Source of the DNA: Macrocybe gigantea
Taxonomy: Eukaryota > Basidiomycota > Agaricomycetes > Agaricales > Callistosporiaceae
Length of the DNA: 64,000 nt
Assembly: GCA_011319805.1 (NCBI GenBank)
Contig: SJRY01000272.1
Span: 62,001-126,000 of the forward strand
Direction of reading: 5' to 3'
Shown: positions 1-14,084 of the stretch, in pieces
Layout of the letters: each line of letters starts with the position of its first letter
How positions within the stretch are numbered: the first letter of the stretch is position 1
Made by a program: the position numbers and the translations under genes
Notes under the pieces: generated by a model
Database searches by the model: none
What the model saw: only the letters and a program-made list of their open reading frames with translations
What the model was told of the DNA's origin: nothing

Positions 1-529
1 CATTTTCAGGAACAGGTGAAATCGTTGATTCATGTGGATCCTCACATAGTAAGGCATACGTTAATCAACAAGTCGCAGCTGCAGCCCGTAACAATGGCAG
101 TGGCCGCGGGAGGGAAGAGAATCGCAACCTGAGGAGAACCGTTAAAGCCAACGTGACTAATTTTCACGAAAACAAACTTACAAGAATCAATACAACATCA
201 GAAGACTTGACCATGATGGCGGTAATGGTACAAGTCAGTACAGGTCAGGACGTCATGCACACACACAGCTTATCACGTGGCAAAGTCCCATCCAACCCTA
301 CAATAACACGACCATTCCGATATATATAAGTATAATATCATTATCCTTATTTAAATACAGGCTATTAATGGTTACATATGACCTGTGTCTACAGGACTAC
401 CAACCAGCGATTACAGGATGCTGCTTTCTGCCAGGATCTTAACGGCAATTGATTCGTGGACTAAACAGCTTTACGTTGATCATAGGTCCCAAGCGCTAAA
501 GATGGTTCACTTACTGCGGTCTATTAAAG

Positions 530-2361
530 ACGACGTCGCGCGAGTATCCTATTCACTGAGTCAATATTGCAGACGCCTAAGAGACATGTGAAAATTCACA
601 ATTGCACAAGTGATATGCGTGAATATTTGCGCTTCTTCCTCGGCGTAGACTTTTGATGTAGAGCGAGGAAGAGATCTGCCAAGTCTACATTTGAAAATGA
701 GAAGATCCAAACAAAGGTCATGAAAAAAAAACTCGCACATTTGGTGACGTGTTTTGAATCGTTGGAATCTGATGGGTACGCTTGGATATATCTCGAAAAT
801 CTGATTCCTGACTTCAGCTTCGCCTCAAGGATATCGAATTTGTTGAGTAAAAGTATGAGTTCCACAGAGGCGAGAAGTTTGTTGCTGCATATCATCTGCC
901 ATAGCTTCATCGAATCAAACTGATATCATGGTCAATGCCCCTCATCTCGCCTTCCGTGGCATAGAATCCATGACATACTAATCGGTTCATCTTCGGGTCT
1001 TCCGCAAGCGTTTGATTAAATGCAGACATCGGCGCCAGGAAGATGATCATATTGACTATGCAATGAAAATCAGGATGCAAGTATTGTTGGCGAGAAACCT
1101 AAAACCGTACCGTCGTCGAAAAATTGAGCCCACGTAGCTGATGCAAGGTCGGGGTTCAGAGACTTCATCAACAATCGTTTTAAAACATCGTACCCCGTTG
1201 GCTCAGACTGCCTCCAACGTCATAAATGATCCATTCCTTGGTGTTATCGGTCGCTGTAGATATAGGACTTTTCATCAATATTTGTTCCTAGATAAAATTA
1301 CCAACAAGATACCTGCTTCTACATTGATATGATGTTCTTCAGGACCGATCGTATGAACTCTGGCTCGGAGGATATCCTCTATGGCGGGCGTACTGTAAGA
1401 ATCGAACAGAAAAAAGACTAAGACGCCCTCACCAGATGTGGGGAGGTAACTTTCATTTGTCACGCGTGCCACGTCTTCCAAGAAGCTGTGCGGAGTCTTT
1501 TCAGCGGGGAAACGACAAGGTCACAACAGATAACTCACAACCCTGGCTGTTCCTGGAGCGCAATTTCTTGTTCTACGAGTTCTTTTTGGACGAACTGATC
1601 CCTCCACAGGTTCACGATGTCATCGGAACAAGCCAATAAGATACGCCTGTTTTGATCATCCGAACGCGCCGAATGTTTGAAATCGGTTTGATTTTGCCTT
1701 CTGCCTCTGAAGATGCCCTTCCATTTCGTCATTGACCGTATTGAGATTTCAGATGCTTTTGCAGGGTTGTAGTTCGGCGCATCAGCAGTGCTGTCAGAAG
1801 TCGGCCCCGAGATCTCCCGCATCAAAGCTTCCTCGACTTGGCGTAAGGGAGTAAGCTTTCGGCAAAGGCGGCGCAAATCATTGGAAAGTCCCCCAGGAGT
1901 GAGAGTTTGAGACAAGGTGGAGTCTCGAGCATGGTCGTAATTTGCGGTGAGGAAATTGATAATGAAATTGACCGAACGGACGAGGTTGAGATGTATGATA
2001 GGCCGCCAGATATCGGCCTAACCGAAATTATTGGAGATGAGTGAAGAGACTACCCGACCGCACACTGAAAAACGCACCTCATCCTGAAAAGCCTTCGGAG
2101 AAAAATGAAGTGAAAATTCTTCAAGATCGTGGATTTCCGGACTCTGCTTGGCCTACGGGAAATGCGGAGGACTATTGCTCAACATAGCGGAAGACACGCA
2201 CCTAGCAATAGTATCTTTGCATTTGGATTCCGTTTCACATGATCTCTCTCAGCCGCTATTGACCTATCTATGGCGTCGCTGATGCGCTTCGCCTCTTCTT
2301 CCTCCCGTTGGCGCGCTTGCTTCGACTCTTCAGGTTCATCAGCCGGTGGCGGGGTGGCCAT
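530..2361 (-). CDS. Heterotrimeric G-protein alpha subunit, divergent basidiomycete class
   Basis: GTP-binding signalling subunit that would couple membrane receptors to downstream effectors. The model starts at the ATG at 2361 (MATPPPADEPEESKQ) and runs through about eight exons. Visible G-alpha motifs in order are KILLLG followed by a P-loop reading QAESGKST, the helical stretch IWRPIIHLNLVRSVNFI, the switch I region ILRARVHTIG, the switch II core IYDVGGSLSQR, the stretch FDDVNMIIFLAP, and the guanine-specificity motif LLLNKFDIL. The N-terminus has no Gly2, so classical N-myristoylation is not possible. Switch II has Ser where the catalytic Gln of ordinary G-alpha proteins sits. The frame slips at about 2134-2136 and 2101-2105 in homopolymers, and the last exon (THITCAI and on) cannot be read cleanly, so the 3' end is approximate. 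Such divergent G-alphas are expanded in mushrooms. The family call is secure; intactness is not. Confidence 0.82.
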
Positions 2362-2555
2362 GTATTTCTACATGACGAGCGCACGTTGAAATTTGGCTTG
2401 GGCATCAGAATGGATCAACAGGCTCGAGCACACCGACAGATGTGGTTGAAAAGGGGACGCAAAAAGGGATTTACGGGAAAGCGACGAGGAGTGGATAAGC
2501 TCAGCATGAATAAATAAAAAAATATATTATAATCACATCGTTCCTGTGGCATATT

Positions 2556-3285
2556 TCATTGAGTAATTTCAAATTCGGGTCCATGCTCGCGAATAAAACG
2601 CCACCCTTCCCCACCTATGATAGCCCAATCGCAGTTCCTTCCCCATACGCAGACGACTGACAATTGCGATAACTCTTGGGGATATAAATGAGGTTGCAAA
2701 CAGCTGTCAGATTCTCGGCCCTCCCATCGCAATGCAATCAGTGTAGAAGTGGCACATAAGATTTTGAAAAATGCGGGGAGATATTCTGTATGATGAATGG
2801 CTAGAAAGTGTTCGTCGTAGTCGAGGGCCATCATCATATGACTAATAAAGAAAGACTCCGTTAGTATCACGTTGCAGATGTCGATGACCAAAATTATCAA
2901 ACAGACGCTTCGGTCAGATTCGACTGAAGAGCCGGACTTTCCAAGTTCAAGTCATGGGGCACTCCCAAACAAAGAATCAGAGGAATCATGGCAACTGTAG
3001 GGAGCGATTGTACACTGTAGTCTGAATGTCGTTAGAGGAAGGTATTCAGGTTCATGGTAAAGATGAGCAGCACCTATTGTCAAGAGAAGGTGAAGGAAGA
3101 CTCGTATGTAGACTGCAAGATAAACAGAACGTATGGCACGTGAAGAGTACTCACAAGGAAAAGAACAAAGAAAGTACATTCCCCTCATTAAACAGAAACA
3201 TAGAACTAAACGTTCATGTCGTGGTCAAATCAAAACGAAATATGTCAGAATCAAGAAGAAACTGCACAATCAGAGCCAGCGCCAT
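2556..3285 (-). CDS. Putative small multi-pass membrane protein, unrecognised
   Basis: I do not recognise the family. A coherent reading can be assembled from several short exons starting at the ATG at 3285 (MALALIVQFLLDSD). Later pieces include VYIRVFLHLLLTI, TVAMIPLILCLGVPHDL and a final exon with VLIILVIDICNVILTESFF and AFFKILCATSTLIALRW, ending at the stop at 2556-2558. The hydrophobic segments suggest several membrane spans. The last two pieces join only if one base is added to the A run at 2899-2901. It lies just upstream of the G-alpha gene on the same strand. Exon borders are tentative, and a decayed gene is possible. Confidence 0.4.
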
Positions 3286-3415
3286 GAGTCCGCCGCCCCC
3301 CTTGCGGTACTAGCAGGAGTTCATTGACGTCTACGCGTCCAAGACAACAAGAGGAGGAAAGGCGGTAGATCTGATTGAATACTGAATAAGTCAGAAACCA
3401 AGTCTACAATGCTTT

Positions 3416-6400
3416 TCAGGCGTGTCGCTCCGGCAGCCATGGACCGGACCGGCTGGTTTCGTTATCCATCACAAAGACAACGTCTTCTTCATCTTCGTCG
3501 TCCGCCTCTGCATCTTCTGCATCTTCTGCCCAACCGGCATCCTTCTTCTGTAGAGGTGGTCGGTCACCATTCTTCCGGAATTCTGGTACCGCAAACGATG
3601 ATTCGGTGGCATCTTGATCGACAGATAGATACCCATACGCCTTGATCTGTGTCTCCGCTTCGCTCGGTGGCGCATCAGGCAGCACGAATTGGCTCCAGTT
3701 GAGCATGCGAACATAATCATGTTTGACCTCGACGACACTCGAAAGATCAAGGACATCTTTCACGACTTGTAGGTCAGTGGTCAGATGCCTAACACGGTTG
3801 AATGAAGCGAGCAGTGGTATGGAGATCCACCCCTCAGAATCCATCTGAGAGCAGGTATGATACAATCAGCAATCAGGCTTGAACAAATCGAAACAGGTCT
3901 ACTTACGCGTCGGCGGAGAAAGAAGTCCTGCACCATGTTTTGAGGGCTTAGATAGTACTCCAGCTGACCGAGAAGGTACCAACGTGTAGGATCCAAGGGA
4001 AATGAAATGGGCGAAACGGGAATGGGAAGAGGCGGGTTGAGATGGGGCATTGATGGATTGGGACCTGTAGAATAAGGATCATAGCCTGGTGGCATGTATA
4101 TGGATGGAGGTGGATGCACAGGAGGGAAGTAACCGTTGGCCATGTCGCTAGGGACTGGGACCAGGGGTTGGAAGGGAGGGGGTGGCGTAAGTGTAAATGG
4201 CGCTTGTCGTGGAGGTTGGGGTGGTAGCTGGAATCCTCCACGACGAGTTAAACCTCGTCCGTAACTATTCCTCCCTCTCCGTCCACCGTACCTGCCTTCC
4301 CGATCATAGCCATAACCGCCGCCGTACCCACCTCGCCTCTGGCGGACGGGACTCTCCGTCTCTCTGAATCGCTCCCTCTCACGTCCTTCGGAGCTCTTCC
4401 GCTGTCTGCCATGACTCCCTGTAGATTCCGTCTGTTCCTTGTCATCACCATCCTGGCCAGGTATCGGGGGCGTCAGGCGCTTGCCAAATCCGTATCCAAA
4501 GTCCTTGACTTTAAAATCATCATTATCCCGGTCGTTTGACAACGAGAAAGTAGCCTCGCCACCTTCTGCAGGTGACACGGATGATCCGACTTGCAGCTGC
4601 TGTAACCGAAGTTGGAGCTCATACGTTGGAGAACCGTTGCTCAACGTCGCAGGTGACCGTGGTCGTTCGGGCATGGTCAGTGATTGGGGAACGGGGTTCA
4701 CACCGTCCATGGTTTGAGATAATGCAGCTTCGCCGACCTGAGTCTCATCTAGCATGAGCGGAGGAGACGTACGACCTCTAGCAGTGGCAGTACCAAACTC
4801 CCATCGCTTGCCGTTCGTCTCGACGTCAACGGAATTCGTGAGATCGATAACCCTGACTTCTCCACTGGCTCCATCAGCCTCCGTCTTGCTAACCGGCGTA
4901 ACCTCGTGGGCAGACGAGGTCACGGTCCTGCTACGAGCCTTTGCCGAAGTCGTCCTTGAACGTATTCTTGAGGGTCCCACATCTCCTGGCACGATACCAA
5001 TGAAAAACCCGGAGAAAGGCTTGTCTTCCGCTTCATCTGCCGCAGTCGCTTTCGCCTCATCACCTTGCTTCTCCTGGTCTACGGCCGACCCTTCACCGCT
5101 TTGAGGTGCATTCGAGACTTGTATTGATCCGAACATGACCGGCTTCTCCTTACTTCCAGTTCGACCAGATCTATATTTTTCAACGCCACCAATGGAGATG
5201 TAACTCTCCTCAGAGGTCAGCTCGGACTTCCGCGCGCGATGCGGCTGACGGGAATGCTGCTGCGGAGGTTGGTATGTAGATGGCCACTGTGGAAGAAAGT
5301 GGGAACCTCCGGTCGGTGGGACATACACTGGGCTGTGTTGGCCAGAGCCAGAGTGACTGTGACCGTTCCAGTACGGGTAGGGTGAAGCGGTACCCGGATA
5401 GTCGTAAGGATTGTAGTGGTGATAGAGGGGATACGGTGGCGTTCCGGCGCTGGGGAACGCGGGCTGAGGTAATGGCGGCGTGCTACTTTGACTCGAATGA
5501 TAGCTAGTTCGCTGCGCCTGCATATGCTGTGAAGGATTGTGTGATCCAGAAGAGTGGCCCGGGACGTAGTATGGAATATAGCTGTTCTGTGCTTGGCCAT
5601 AGATAGGTGCCGGATGTGCCATGGAAGGAAGGACAAAGTTGGCAGAGGAATCGGCAGTGGGTTGGTAAGGAGGCCTCAGTTGAGGCTGACCTTTGAGTGA
5701 CGGGGAAGCCGCGCGGGACGAGCGATTCACGTGGTTATTGTTGCTGTGGCTGACACTGCCGACAGGCTCTACAATGTCGTCAGATGGTAGGCGTTTGCCT
5801 CTCGGAAATCTGGGACTGGACTGCAAGCTCTCAGATCTGCTTTGGACTGTGGAATGGGAATTTGATTGGGCAGCGGACGGTATTCGACTTTCAGTCTGCG
5901 AGGCTGAACTCTGGTTGCTGTGATTTCCAGAACGAGAGTGGACATGGGTATATTGAGACCCTTTTCGAGAATGGGACTGATGCTTAAACGAATCCGCAGC
6001 GGCTTGGAATTCCTCCGGCGGTATCGGCACCCATTTTGTTTTTTCACCTGTCCGACGTGAGAGAGGAAAAGGAGGCAATGTCACCAAATCAGTTGCGGGA
6101 TACAACCGCGGACAACATCAAGGAGTATGCAAATAGAGAGCATGAAAAGATTGAACAGAAAAGTTCAGACGAGAATGAGTACACAGCGTACAAAAAAAAA
6201 AAAAAGAAGGAATGTAGACGCACTCTTTCGTTGCAAATGTCCTTGGTGCTCTTGCTGGGCCCGAACGTTATCGACATCAGCTTTCGCCTCCGTGTTAGAT
6301 TCTACGATGGCCGAGGTAGTTGCTGTGGTAGAAGTGGCGGCCCTGCCGACTTCCGGCCAACTCTCTGCGTCGTCCACTGATGGCGGCAGAAACGCAGATT

Positions 6401-7031
6401 TGGTGGGCTGTACAGAAGGCCTAACCAAGAATGGGTCATCGTCGGCCGAAGTCGTAGGCGGTGAAACACCGTTGATGGCCGTTGTCGCGCTTGGGCCATG
6501 TCTGGATTTCGGGACCGAGGTCGAAGATGACTTGGACGAAGACAAGTTTGACTCTTGCGGTATAGAGGAATTGGATGGCAAGGTGTTTTGAACGAGTGAC
6601 ACGTTGTGGGGTAGTGCCGAGCGCGCGGCCGCCATCTGTTCTTTTCGAACGTTCCAGACGTTTACGACGGGTAATTTCTGAGGAGACTTTGCTTGCGAAG
6701 CTGTTACTGGCGGAGGTTTTGCTTCGAAATCGCTATTGGCTTGTTTGTCTTCGTTGCCAGGCTTTACATCGGTAGGATCAGTGGAAGACGACTGGGCGGC
6801 GGGATGGGGATGTGAATCGTTTGTAGTCGATTCGGACGTCGATTTCGACGATGAATTGGGGGGAAGGCCCGGAAATGCGGATGTTCCATTGGAATTAGAC
6901 GCTGGCTGAGTAGAAACGATGCGGGCAGGATTGGAAGCGATTGGAGACTTGAGGTTTTGTGCCTTCTTTGCGCGGTCAGCGTAGGACAGCGTCGGAATTT
7001 TCTGAGCGGATGCGACGGGCGTCGATATCAT
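3416..7031 (-). CDS. La-type HTH RNA-binding protein (LARP1/SRO9/SLF1-like)
   Basis: Cytoplasmic RNA-binding protein of the La-related family, known in yeast (Sro9/Slf1) to associate with mRNAs and ribosomes. Three exons (7031-6224, 6047-3907, 3844-3416) total 3378 nt, an exact multiple of three, giving about 1125 residues. The start ATG at 7031 follows an in-frame stop. The N-terminal half is low-complexity Ser/Pro/Thr and carries VVNVWNVRKEQM, a motif often seen in fungal La-domain proteins. The middle is rich in His/Ser/Pro/Gln and has an RGG-like patch (RRGGYGGGYGYDREGRYGG). The La motif starts at WYLLGQLEYYLSPQNMVQDF and crosses the last intron (FFLRRR / MDSEGWISIPLL), then LASFNRVRHLTTD. 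The C-terminus is acidic (DEDEEDVVFVMD). Both introns have clean GT-AG ends. No frame problem seen. Confidence 0.9.
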
Positions 7032-7623
7032 GTGTAGGGAGCTCAAATTTTACCGAATGCGAAACGGGGATTCGGGCTCTGATGAGCAAGCGATGTGGCT
7101 TGGGTTTGCGAAAGGGCGCTCTTCGGCCACAATAACAAGAAAGGTGGTACAAAAGACAGCAAAGCAAAGCTAGACAATATACGATTTGAAATGAAGGAGC
7201 AGAGAGATGGAAAGCGGAAGCCAGGAGGGCGAGAGAGGAGGATGAAGGGACTAAAGGCCAATAATTCAGTCTCCCTCAATTTCACACGCCAGCACTTACT
7301 ATTCTAGGTCCAACATGACCCTTTCTCCGTTCTGCTTCCATATTTTCACGTCGAAACCCGTTCAACTGCTCTATCGACAGCCAGAACTGGGCGTACCCTA
7401 CCAACATCTCCGAACATAACGCACTATCCACCCCTCGGCGGTGCCCATCACCGCCGAAATTCAATTCAACTATGAGCGGTGCAATTCACGACTGAGACGC
7501 TATGCAGAAGTGAGACCGGGGTTTGGTGCGACACAAGGAAAAACCATCGACTGACAGGACATCAATTCGTGTATTGCTGCTAATTCATAGCCTCGATCTC
7601 CGAACCCACCAGTCTGGATGTCA

Positions 7624-8835
7624 CTAGGTAATCCTCCACATCGCAATGCCGCATCGATCCTCGTCCACCTCCGCTTTAACCTCCTTACTGCTCATGCTCC
7701 GAACTGCTGCAGCAAGTAACAGCGTAATGGCATCTCGCACCGCACCTCTGCGCTTGTCGTATATAACCCCTTCATCCACTGCATCCTCCACACATGGAAC
7801 TTTCACCCGGTCCCAATCCACACAGAGATCCAGGTACTCGAAAAAGGCGCCAACAAAACCTTCAAATTTGCCGCCATCACTGTTTTCCTCTCCGTCCTTC
7901 GGAAGCTGGATCTTCCAAATCTTCTCTAACGTCATTCCATCCCAGGCAATCAGCGGCGCGCCGACCTTTACGGGCACGACGATTGCAGGACAACCGTTGA
8001 ATAGGATATAGTTGATCACGCTCTCGCTCGGGCGCGCGCTAGTCGTCCACAGCTTCCGGTGTGGCTTGATTCCGACCACCAAGATCACCATTCTCCGAGG
8101 TGTGACGGATGTAGGTGTGTGTGCAAGGGCAGGTTCCGGCGACGGTGTGCGAGATCGGCTGAACATGTTTGACAAAGAAGGGAGGGTCAGAGATTTATGA
8201 TGCTCTTCTCCATGCTCTTCTCCAGAGGTTTTGTCCGTCTGCGGAGCTGCCGGCGGATCACAGAGTATAATCGCTGTGGCTGACTCGGCGAGCATAGTTT
8301 CGCCTACCCGATAATCTCCTTTGTACAGAGTACAAAATCAATCATCGCTCCCTAGTGCGTCGACACAAACGTGACCGTACCTTGAAGGAACGGCCCATGA
8401 CAGAAAACAATATCAGGCTTCATCGTACGCGGTATGATTGGCCTCCGGGCACTAGCGAAAAGATACGGAGAAAACCATCCCTTCTCCACGGCCAGATAGT
8501 CTTTTACCGAGGCGAACAAAGACGCATCTCTAAGATGAAGGGTCAGCCATTTGATAGGCTTTCTGATTCGACCGATACCGACTTGTGGAACGAACTCCTG
8601 AAAAACCCAACGCGGCGTCTTCCACGATGTGCTTGTACTTGAGCGTGATCAGCAAGACCTTGACGCCCGTAGTTTCGAGTCGTTTGGAATGTATTGGTAG
8701 GACGTAATTAAGTGGCTTCTCAAACACAAGGTCATTCGCGAGTTTGGTCGTCAAATCGAACCCGGCGTGGAGACCAAGCTCGACCAGAATGGTGTCGCCT
8801 AACGTGGTTACCACCACGTCCGACACAGGTCCCAT
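7624..8835 (-). CDS. Conserved fungal protein of unknown function
   Basis: Function unknown. Three exons join in frame: 8835-8659, 8597-8381 and 8303-7624, 1074 nt in total, about 357 residues. The start MGPVSDVVVTTLGDTILVEL is the first ATG of the first exon. The second exon gives FVPQVGIGRIRKPIKWLTLH and ends in FCHGPFLQG. The third holds a Ser/Pro linker (SRSRTPSPEPALAHTP), then ESVINYILFNGCPAIVVPVK and APLIAWDGMTLEKIW, then an alpha/beta-looking end. I see no membrane segment or catalytic signature. The first intron donor (gtcttg) is weak; the second (gtacgg) is better. Because the three exons keep phase and read as one globular protein, I treat this as one gene rather than two short ORFs. 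Confidence 0.6.
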
Positions 8836-10795
8836 TCTTCATGTTGAATCAACACGACCATCAGCGGAAAGCCATCCGTGATATATTATTTTTGTGGCTT
8901 CTTACACCGGTGCAGCTACGGCTGCCATACCACCCTGGACGCAAGTGTCATAGCACACGCGTATGAGACCGGCGATTTGATATAAGAGGGGATCGGGCGC
9001 TTACAGTTGCTACGATCACGGTATGGACAGCCAGGTCTCTGAACCTGATGCATGGCAGTGACAAAGGAGATGAATCACCCCACTGTTGAACAAATTAAGG
9101 TGTGCTTTGTAAATGTTGACAGTACTTTTTTCGAGGCGCAGAGAACCAGGACACACAGGCGAGAGGCAGATAACAGTCGTCCCAGCGGCTCTCAGCGATT
9201 CGTAGGAAGACATCACAATTCTTCCAGTCATCGACTAAATCAATAAGAACGATGCAAAGGCGTCAGTATAGAACGCCAAGTTTCCGGAACGCTGAGGTTG
9301 GCATCAACTCGTTGCGGATTGGCATTCCCAAATCAAACGAAACCCCAGATCTAGAAGCGCAGCACTTCCTGTGTACGGAGAGAGAACGCACCCCAACAAG
9401 CTTCCTGATAATCCATGGAGCGGTTTTCTCCCGCTCGTGCGACTCGGAATTATCGATTGAGGCTGGATCAATTGGTCCCAATGCCGATACGCTTCCCATT
9501 GCGCTTGTCTGAACGAAGGCGGAATACTATCGTGGCCCGGAAGTGTCCGTCCACACGGTCACTTCGTGCGGTCACATTTTGTCGCAGTTGCCGTGAAGCC
9601 GCAATTTAGACTCCGACTGGTGCAGGCAGCACCAAGCAGTATGCATGTTAATAACATGTCGTAAGTATTAGTAGAGCGTATACATGATTACATATATATA
9701 TATATAGATCAAGGAAGAATTAAATGAATCGTACTTATGGCTTATGAATACGTACCGTAATTAGGTAGAAGTTCTTTGATTATGTGCAGAGTTATTATTG
9801 TCGAGTCCCAGTTGCGTTGAGAGAGCTTGACGCGACGCGTTGTAGGTCTGATGAGGCCGATGCTTGTTATTGACCCTGTTCCGCAGAGTCGAATGTGATA
9901 CCTATCGCGGCGTAAGGTGTTAAAGTTACATGGACAAAATGAAATTGGCACATACGGTTTCCTTCCGTGCGGCCTCCCTCAGGCTTGAGTATGTTCCATT
10001 GGCTAGGCCCTCAAAAGCACGGTAGTGACGCGACGACCAGCGATGTCAGTCATACCTCAGGTCGCAGGGAGCGCGTTCATTAGGAAGGCGTGTCCTGTCC
10101 CTTACATGGCAGGTTCAATGTCCGACACGGCAAATTTCGGCAGGCGTGACAATTCAGCGATTTCTGAGCATAAAAGTGAGACGATACAACTGATATATGA
10201 TCCTAAAGGCTGTATACAAAGATTGAGGTGCGGGGGAGTCGTGGATACCGAGATATTAGAGGGTGCACGGAGTGACCGTGTGGACGGACTTCCGGGGCAC
10301 GATAGTAAGAGCAGCACACCACAGAGTCTAGTGGCAGTGATTTACCAGCACTGAGGAAAATCTCAAATTCCACTTCGTCAGTAGAATGATGGCATGATTT
10401 TATTCCGTTGATAGGATCATCGTCTCGTATGTTCGCACCGTCGACAACAGGAACAAGGAACAGTAGTTTGATCTAAATATAGATCCGAATAATATTATCT
10501 AATCTGTACATGCTATGCTCAAATATAGGGAAAGTGGATATCCGAAATTGATGGTTTTCTTGATGATCCCGAAAAGGCTCGTTGAGGCCTGAATTTAGGA
10601 CACGACACAATCCAACTGCCACCCGCCGACTCTCAGAGCCTTCTATTCACAATCCCAAGCATAAATTATCCCTTCGTCCAGTTAAGAGCATTGGAGTGAT
10701 GAAACTCGCTTGGGACGTTGAAGATCCCATATTCTTCCATCGTGTTGGCAAGGGCGCGTTGAGGCCATCCATAATCCTGCACAAGAAATCAACAT
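8836..10795. other. Intergenic region, 2.0 kb
   Basis: No gene supported. Only short uncorroborated open frames occur. There is a small TA dinucleotide run near 9690-9706. The right end probably holds the 3' UTR of the SAH hydrolase gene and the left end the promoter of the 7624-8835 gene. Confidence 0.5.
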
Positions 10796-12696
<1,901 letters not shown>

Positions 12697-14084
12697 TGTG
12701 TGAGTTGTTGGGAAGAAAGATGGGATAGGATGAGATAACCCTGGGCTGACAATTTTTTTTGGCTGATACGTTTCGTTCATCACGTGATGAGCCAGGCAAT
12801 CACCGTGATTCACCGACCGCGGACTAACACCTCGTCCGAGTCCATCATGAGAAATGGCCCAACGTGACGAAGATTCCTGCTTCATTGCCGAGTTCGTGCA
12901 GCATACCTGCAACCTAACCACAGTGGGCCCTGTGCCAGAGATGCACTGTCATCCCATACCGCGTTTTTTTCGAATGTAGCTCGTTCTGACACTTCCATCT
13001 CCGACGATGTTGACTCCAAAGCTCAGGTGCCCAGGAAAACCCATGGTGGAAATCACGAAGCTTGTGGATTTTGATCTCGCAACCGGAGAAATAAAGCTTC
13101 CTACAAACTTTCGGTGAGTCCATCCCAGCTTGTTTTAGAAGAAGCCCTACTCAATTCCAATTGGTTCCATTGCGGTTAGTCAAGCGACACCAGAAGTCAA
13201 GGCCTGGCGGGAGGTACTTCGCTACGACTCAAACACTCATCGGAGTTAGTAAACTCGCTTTGACTCAGGATCGCCAAACTATGCTTCCTCGGTCCGTCCG
13301 ACTTATCATGATGAGATTGTATCGACATGTGCTTAGCTTATCCCCACCCTAACAGTATTTCTCGTGCAAGAGGCACCCTGACCGCTTTTTCGTGCCGCCG
13401 TGTTTACGGCTGGCTCAACATCCTACCGCAAATTTCCCTTTGAGTATGCTCATCCCTGCCTTCTCGGATCCTACCTTAATTGGAATGCACACAGGCAATG
13501 CTCTGCTTGCCTCGTCGCATCACATGTATTTTGTAACATATCATTCACTAACACGACGATATTTCGAGGTCATTCCATTGGACACTACCTTTTACTTGTT
13601 TGAGAGTGAGCTGTGAGCAGAACGTCTCTGGTACGGGGCTCTCAGCTGCTTTTGTTCCTTCCCTTGGTTGATAGACAATGTTGCTGAGGGCACTGATTTC
13701 GGGCCTGACATATGAAATTCAACGATCAACGAAGCTACAATCAATCCTAGCGAAAATGAGGTTGCCAGACGGCTATGTTCTTGTTTGCTTGCGAGTGCTG
13801 ATCGGTTTGAACCCCAGCAATTTCAAAACAACGAAACATCGAAACTCATCAAGCCCAAATTATGGAGAAATCACCATCAAATATTCCTGGAATGGAGTGC
13901 CTTCGTAGGTTTTCCTGACTATCCTAATGTGTTACAAGCCCCATTATCAGACATCGATAATCATTCTGGGTGGCGACCATAGCCGCATCCATCTCCCGAG
14001 ATACAGTTAAAAACTTGCGTGTTGCCTTGTTATACGCGACAAGCGGAACCTTGCGAACCTCCGAAATCATTGTTATCCCGGCCC
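12697..14084. other. Intergenic region between divergent genes
   Basis: This 1.4 kb lies between the minus-strand SAH hydrolase and the plus-strand gene at 14085, so it should hold both promoters. Short open frames on both strands (for example 13678-13908 plus) lack motifs or splice-supported continuation. No gene called. Confidence 0.5.

Noticed and set aside
4439..5104. Plus-strand open frames opposite the La-domain gene
   Set aside because: Antisense shadows; the minus-strand gene has family motifs and matching splice sites.
9680..9710. TA-rich stretch as a possible origin or transposon target
   Set aside because: Only a short simple-sequence run; no inverted repeats or target duplication around it.
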